From Thiomargarita sp. (GTDB taxonomy: Bacteria > Pseudomonadota > Gammaproteobacteria > Beggiatoales > Beggiatoaceae): DNA of 7,590 bases. A program made the position numbers and the translations under genes. Below, in pieces: positions 5,539 to 7,590 of the stretch. How positions within the stretch are numbered: the first letter of the stretch is position 1; each line of letters begins with the position of its first letter. The notes below the pieces were generated by a model, which saw only the letters and a list, made by a program, of their open reading frames with translations, ran no database searches and was not told the DNA's origin. The stretch is from positions 1 to 7,590 of the forward strand of contig JAUXCJ010000043.1 of the NCBI GenBank assembly GCA_030618965.1, in the 5' to 3' direction.

Positions 5539-6800
5539 TGGCGACGCTTAGTATTCTTAATGGGCGGGTAATAGACCCCGCTTCAAATTTAGACACAATC
5601 ACAAATGTTCATATTGCTGATGGTAAATTCCTCGCTATTGGCACAGCCCCTGACGACTTTACCGCAAATCAAGAAATTGATGCCACAGATAAAATTGTTT
5701 GCCCCGGCTTTGTTGATTTAAGTGTACATATACAAACAATAGACACAATTACCCAAGAAACAAGAGCAGCCGCAGCCAATGGAATAACCACAATATGTTG
5801 TCCTCCTGATAGTGATCCTATTATTGACACGACTGCTGTAGCAGAACTATTGCAACATCGCGCTGAAGCCACACAAATGGCAAAAGTATTACCTTTAGCC
5901 GCGCTGACTCAAGGTTTAGAAGGTACACAACTGGCCGAAATGGGTGTACTCAAAGAAGCAGGTTGCATTGGCGTAGCTAATGTTCAACCAATTGTTAATA
6001 CAGAAGTTTTACGACATGCCTTAGAATATGCAGCCAGTTGTGAACTGACCGTTTTTTTACATCCCCAAGACCCTTGGTTAGGGCACAAAGGTTGCGCCCA
6101 TGAAGGAGCTATCAGTACACGTTTAGGTTTATTAGCCATTCCAGAAGCAGCGGAAACCATTGAAGTAGCCCGAGATTTACTGCTTATTGAAATGACCGGA
6201 GTGCGAGCACATTTTTGCCGCCTATCCACAGCCCGCGCAGTAGAAATGATAAAAGCAGCCCAAGCGAAAGGACTACCTGTCACCGCTGACGTGAGTCTGC
6301 ATCAATTATTTTTAACCGAGCAGGCTATTTGCGACTATAACAGTCAAGTTCATGTAACCCCCCCTTTACGCACTCAAAACGACAAAGCCGGTTTACGCAA
6401 AGGCTTACTAAATGGAAACATTAATGCCATCTGCGCCGACCATAAAGCACTGAAAGCAGACGCAAAACTTAGCCCATTTTCAATGACAACAACGGGTATT
6501 TCAGCCCTAGATAGCTTATTACCACTCACCTTGCGCTTCGCAGAAGAAACCCAAAATGATTTAATAACAACACTAGGCTATATCACACATAAGCCCGCTC
6601 AAATTCTAGGCATTTCAGCGGGGACTTTAACAATAGGAAGCCCAGCGGATGTGTGCATTTTTGATCCAAATATTCATTGGACACTGAACGAAGAAAATAT
6701 GCACAGTTCAGGACATAATTCACCATTTATAGGCTGGGAATTTAAAGGCAAAGTGAGCCAGACATTGATTAATGGACGGGTGGTATATAATTGTGCATAA
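5538..6800 (+). CDS. pyrC': inactive dihydroorotase homologue (PyrC'), probable ATCase structural subunit
   Basis: This is an amidohydrolase-fold protein of the class I dihydroorotase type, full length at 420 residues. Framework features remain: the small N-terminal beta domain, VCPGFVDL (54-61), TPPLR (274-278), DH (301-302), and the C-terminal KPAQILGIS...GSPADVCIFDP (352-377). Catalytic positions do not: the metal-binding HxH (family DxHxHLR) reads DLSVHIQ, with Ser62 for the first His and Gln66 for Arg; the PNTxP substrate loop reads PPDSDP (89-94); the CH[VL]ST metal ligand reads CRLST (227-231, Arg228 for His); and DHAPH reads DHKAL (301-305). It should therefore not hydrolyse dihydroorotate. 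In Pseudomonas the equivalent PyrC' is needed to assemble the dodecameric ATCase with PyrB, and I infer the same here. A good ribosome binding site, AAGGAA (5524-5529), sits inside the pyrB end. Confidence 0.92.
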   Translation: MATLSILNGRVIDPASNLDTITNVHIADGKFLAIGTAPDDFTANQEIDATDKIVCPGFVDLSVHIQTIDTITQETRAAAANGITTICCPPDSDPIIDTTAVAELLQHRAEATQMAKVLPLAALTQGLEGTQLAEMGVLKEAGCIGVANVQPIVNTEVLRHALEYAASCELTVFLHPQDPWLGHKGCAHEGAISTRLGLLAIPEAAETIEVARDLLLIEMTGVRAHFCRLSTARAVEMIKAAQAKGLPVTADVSLHQLFLTEQAICDYNSQVHVTPPLRTQNDKAGLRKGLLNGNINAICADHKALKADAKLSPFSMTTTGISALDSLLPLTLRFAEETQNDLITTLGYITHKPAQILGISAGTLTIGSPADVCIFDPNIHWTLNEENMHSSGHNSPFIGWEFKGKVSQTLINGRVVYNCA

Positions 6801-6806
6801 GCTTGC

Positions 6807-6827
6807 ACTCCAACTGAGCACTGGAGT
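6807..6827 (+). repeat. small hairpin downstream of pyrC'
   Basis: ACTCCA (6807-6812) pairs with TGGAGT (6822-6827) around a 9-nt loop, starting a few bases after the pyrC' stop. There is no T tract after it. With the larger hairpin immediately downstream it may help end transcription from both sides or may simply be part of the same dispersed repeat. Confidence 0.45.
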
Positions 6828-6830
6828 TAA

Positions 6831-6863
6831 GGATAGCCCCGGATTTAAACGTAGGGGCTATCC
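6831..6863. terminator. palindromic repeat between convergent pyrC' and cas6, possible bidirectional terminator
   Basis: GGATAGCCCC (6831-6840) is exactly complementary to GGGGCTATCC (6854-6863), with a 13-nt AT-rich loop. The right arm runs into CTTGTGGTTGCCC, so the segment GTAGGGGC...CCCTTGTGG...GCCC can also fold in an alternative way; this looks like a variant of the dispersed GTAGGGGCGACCCTTGTGGTCGCCC intergenic repeat I remember from many bacterial genomes. It lies between the ends of two convergent genes, where a bidirectional terminator is expected, but neither side carries a real T run, so function is uncertain. The palindrome itself is certain. Confidence 0.6.
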
Positions 6864-6881
6864 CTTGTGGTTGCCCTTTAC

Positions 6882-7433
6882 TTAACTTTTATCAGGATCG
6901 ACCGCTTTAATATCCTTATGAGGCACAAATAAACCACAGCCCATTTTTAGCCCAGTTCCCAAACCCTGTTCTTGTAAAATTATTGATTCTTCAGGCTTTA
7001 AATCAGCAATCATTAAACGCCGAGTGAATAATTCTCCAGTCGGCCATTTTAATTGGTGGTTTTTGCCACACAAAATTTTACGACATTGAATACCAAGTTT
7101 TGTTTGTATGTGTGCAACGATTTCAGTTAAAAAACTCTCCTCATCTTGTTCAGGATTAGCCAAAATATGTCGAGCTAATAGCACTGGCATTTTACTCAAT
7201 TTTTTTGGTTTCGCTGAGCCAACTTTTAACGAATACCCTTCAATATCCAAACTCATACCACTCAGTTCCTGTGCAGCTGCGATACGATCTTTAGGCAAGC
7301 GTAGAGTCAACTTAATACGACGCGACAAAAACAATAAATCATCTTGCTTATCGGGGCGACTCCAACCATTCCCAAATTCTGGCCCATAAATTAAATGTAA
7401 ACCTGCCAACTGCTCTTGCTCAAACCAAGGCAA
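6882..7433 (-). CDS. cas6: Cas6 CRISPR RNA endoribonuclease, I-MYXAN (Cmx6) type, N-terminally truncated
   Basis: Cas6 cleaves CRISPR precursor RNA within repeats. The 183 residues read like the later part of the MYXAN-subtype family: GLHLIYG (11-17), LSRRIKLTLRLPKDRI (36-51), the LSGMSLDIEGYSLKVG block (57-72), LKPEESIILQEQGLG (145-159) and the glycine-rich RNA-binding loop GLGTGLKMGCGLFVPHK (157-173). The family normally begins with a beta strand and an LPxDHgYxLYxALS segment before LPWL. Here the frame is open only four codons above the TTG used as start (stop at 7446-7448), so about 25 residues of the first RRM-like fold are missing and no good start or ribosome binding site is seen. It is therefore either a pseudogene, frameshifted by mutation, or an assembly error. 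No other cas gene or repeat array is visible. The stop abuts the hairpin region shared with pyrC'. Confidence 0.75.
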   Translation of the reverse strand: MPWFEQEQLAGLHLIYGPEFGNGWSRPDKQDDLLFLSRRIKLTLRLPKDRIAAAQELSGMSLDIEGYSLKVGSAKPKKLSKMPVLLARHILANPEQDEESFLTEIVAHIQTKLGIQCRKILCGKNHQLKWPTGELFTRRLMIADLKPEESIILQEQGLGTGLKMGCGLFVPHKDIKAVDPDKS

Positions 7434-7468
7434 TGCCTGTTCGTGTCAGCAATGTGGAGCTGGGTACT

Positions 7469-7590
7469 TCAAGCAGTCTCTTTTACAACAACATCAACGA
7501 CTTCTGAACCCAGGTCTTCCTCTAATAGGTTCAAAAAAGCCTGAATGATCGGGGCTAACGGTTTTTTATTCAGATAGCATAAGCTGAACA
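7469..7590 (-). CDS. C-terminal end of an unidentified protein, possibly a LysR-type regulator (partial)
   Basis: An open frame enters from the right edge and stops with TGA at 7469-7471, giving 39 residues: FSLCYLNKKPLAPIIQAFLN and then LLEEDLGSEVVDVVVKETA. The beginning, a strand followed by K[K/R]PLxPxxxAFLxLL, resembles the last strand and helix of LysR-type effector-binding domains, whose ends often read like GRRLSPAAQAFLDFL. The extra 15 or so residues after the helix are less typical. It ends only 35 nt upstream of the truncated cas6 on the same strand. The identification rests on about 20 residues and could be wrong. Confidence 0.35.
   Translation of the reverse strand, partial: FSLCYLNKKPLAPIIQAFLNLLEEDLGSEVVDVVVKETA

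Noticed and set aside
7108..7389. Plus-strand frame of 93 codons opposite cas6
   Set aside because: It is antisense to conserved Cas6 motifs and has no recognisable family or ribosome binding site.
7434..7475. Recovering the missing Cas6 N-terminus by a frameshift (a TQLHIAD segment follows the upstream gene's stop in that frame)
   Set aside because: TQL faintly resembles the family's GTxLPxDH, but the distance to LPWF is too short, the expected Y.LY.ALS residues are absent and a stop interrupts the frame; the match is too weak to claim.

Overview
The window reads as chromosomal DNA of an AT-rich gammaproteobacterium. The best evidence is the gene order tonB-like, yqgE, ruvX, pyrR, pyrB and a degenerate pyrC (pyrC'), which is the order I recall from Pseudomonas (tonB3 to pyrC', PA0406-PA0401). 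AT-rich coding sequence, abundant palindromic repeats, a group II intron relic, a wax-ester-synthase-like relic and an I-MYXAN-type Cas6 would suit a filamentous sulfur bacterium of the Beggiatoa/Thiothrix kind. That placement is inference only.

Bases 1-446 are a gene graveyard. Two pieces of a WS/DGAT-type acyltransferase, one from around the active-site motif and one from the extreme C-terminus, flank the catalytic 3' end (domains V and VI) of a group II intron whose remainder is missing. A C-rich palindromic repeat and a C8 run follow (447-554).

Bases 555-2956 carry three genes chained by two 8-nt overlaps: znuC and znuB (ATPase and permease of a zinc/manganese-type ABC importer) and a TonB-like energy transducer. 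A possible Zur operator touches the znuC start codon. No znuA is present here. A 95-bp near-perfect palindrome built around 18-bp repeats and followed by T6 (2961-3061) separates this block from the next and probably terminates transcription.

Bases 3100-6800 are a tight pyrimidine block: yqgE, ruvX, pyrR, pyrB and pyrC'. PyrB is the catalytic aspartate transcarbamoylase chain. PyrC' is a full-length dihydroorotase homologue that has lost several metal and substrate ligands, so it is probably a structural partner of PyrB, with the active dihydroorotase encoded elsewhere. PyrR, a PRPP-binding protein, heads the pyr part. Overlaps of 10, 4 and 1 nt imply translational coupling.

Bases 6801-7590 hold two hairpins between convergent genes, then, on the minus strand, a cas6 gene of the I-MYXAN type. 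It lacks the normal N-terminus and stands alone, with no other cas gene and no CRISPR array in view. Upstream of it is the 39-residue C-terminal end of another minus-strand gene that resembles a LysR-type regulator. I do not see a convincing undescribed system. The most unusual items are the intron relic inside the acyltransferase pseudogene, the orphan truncated cas6, and the znuCB-tonB linkage.
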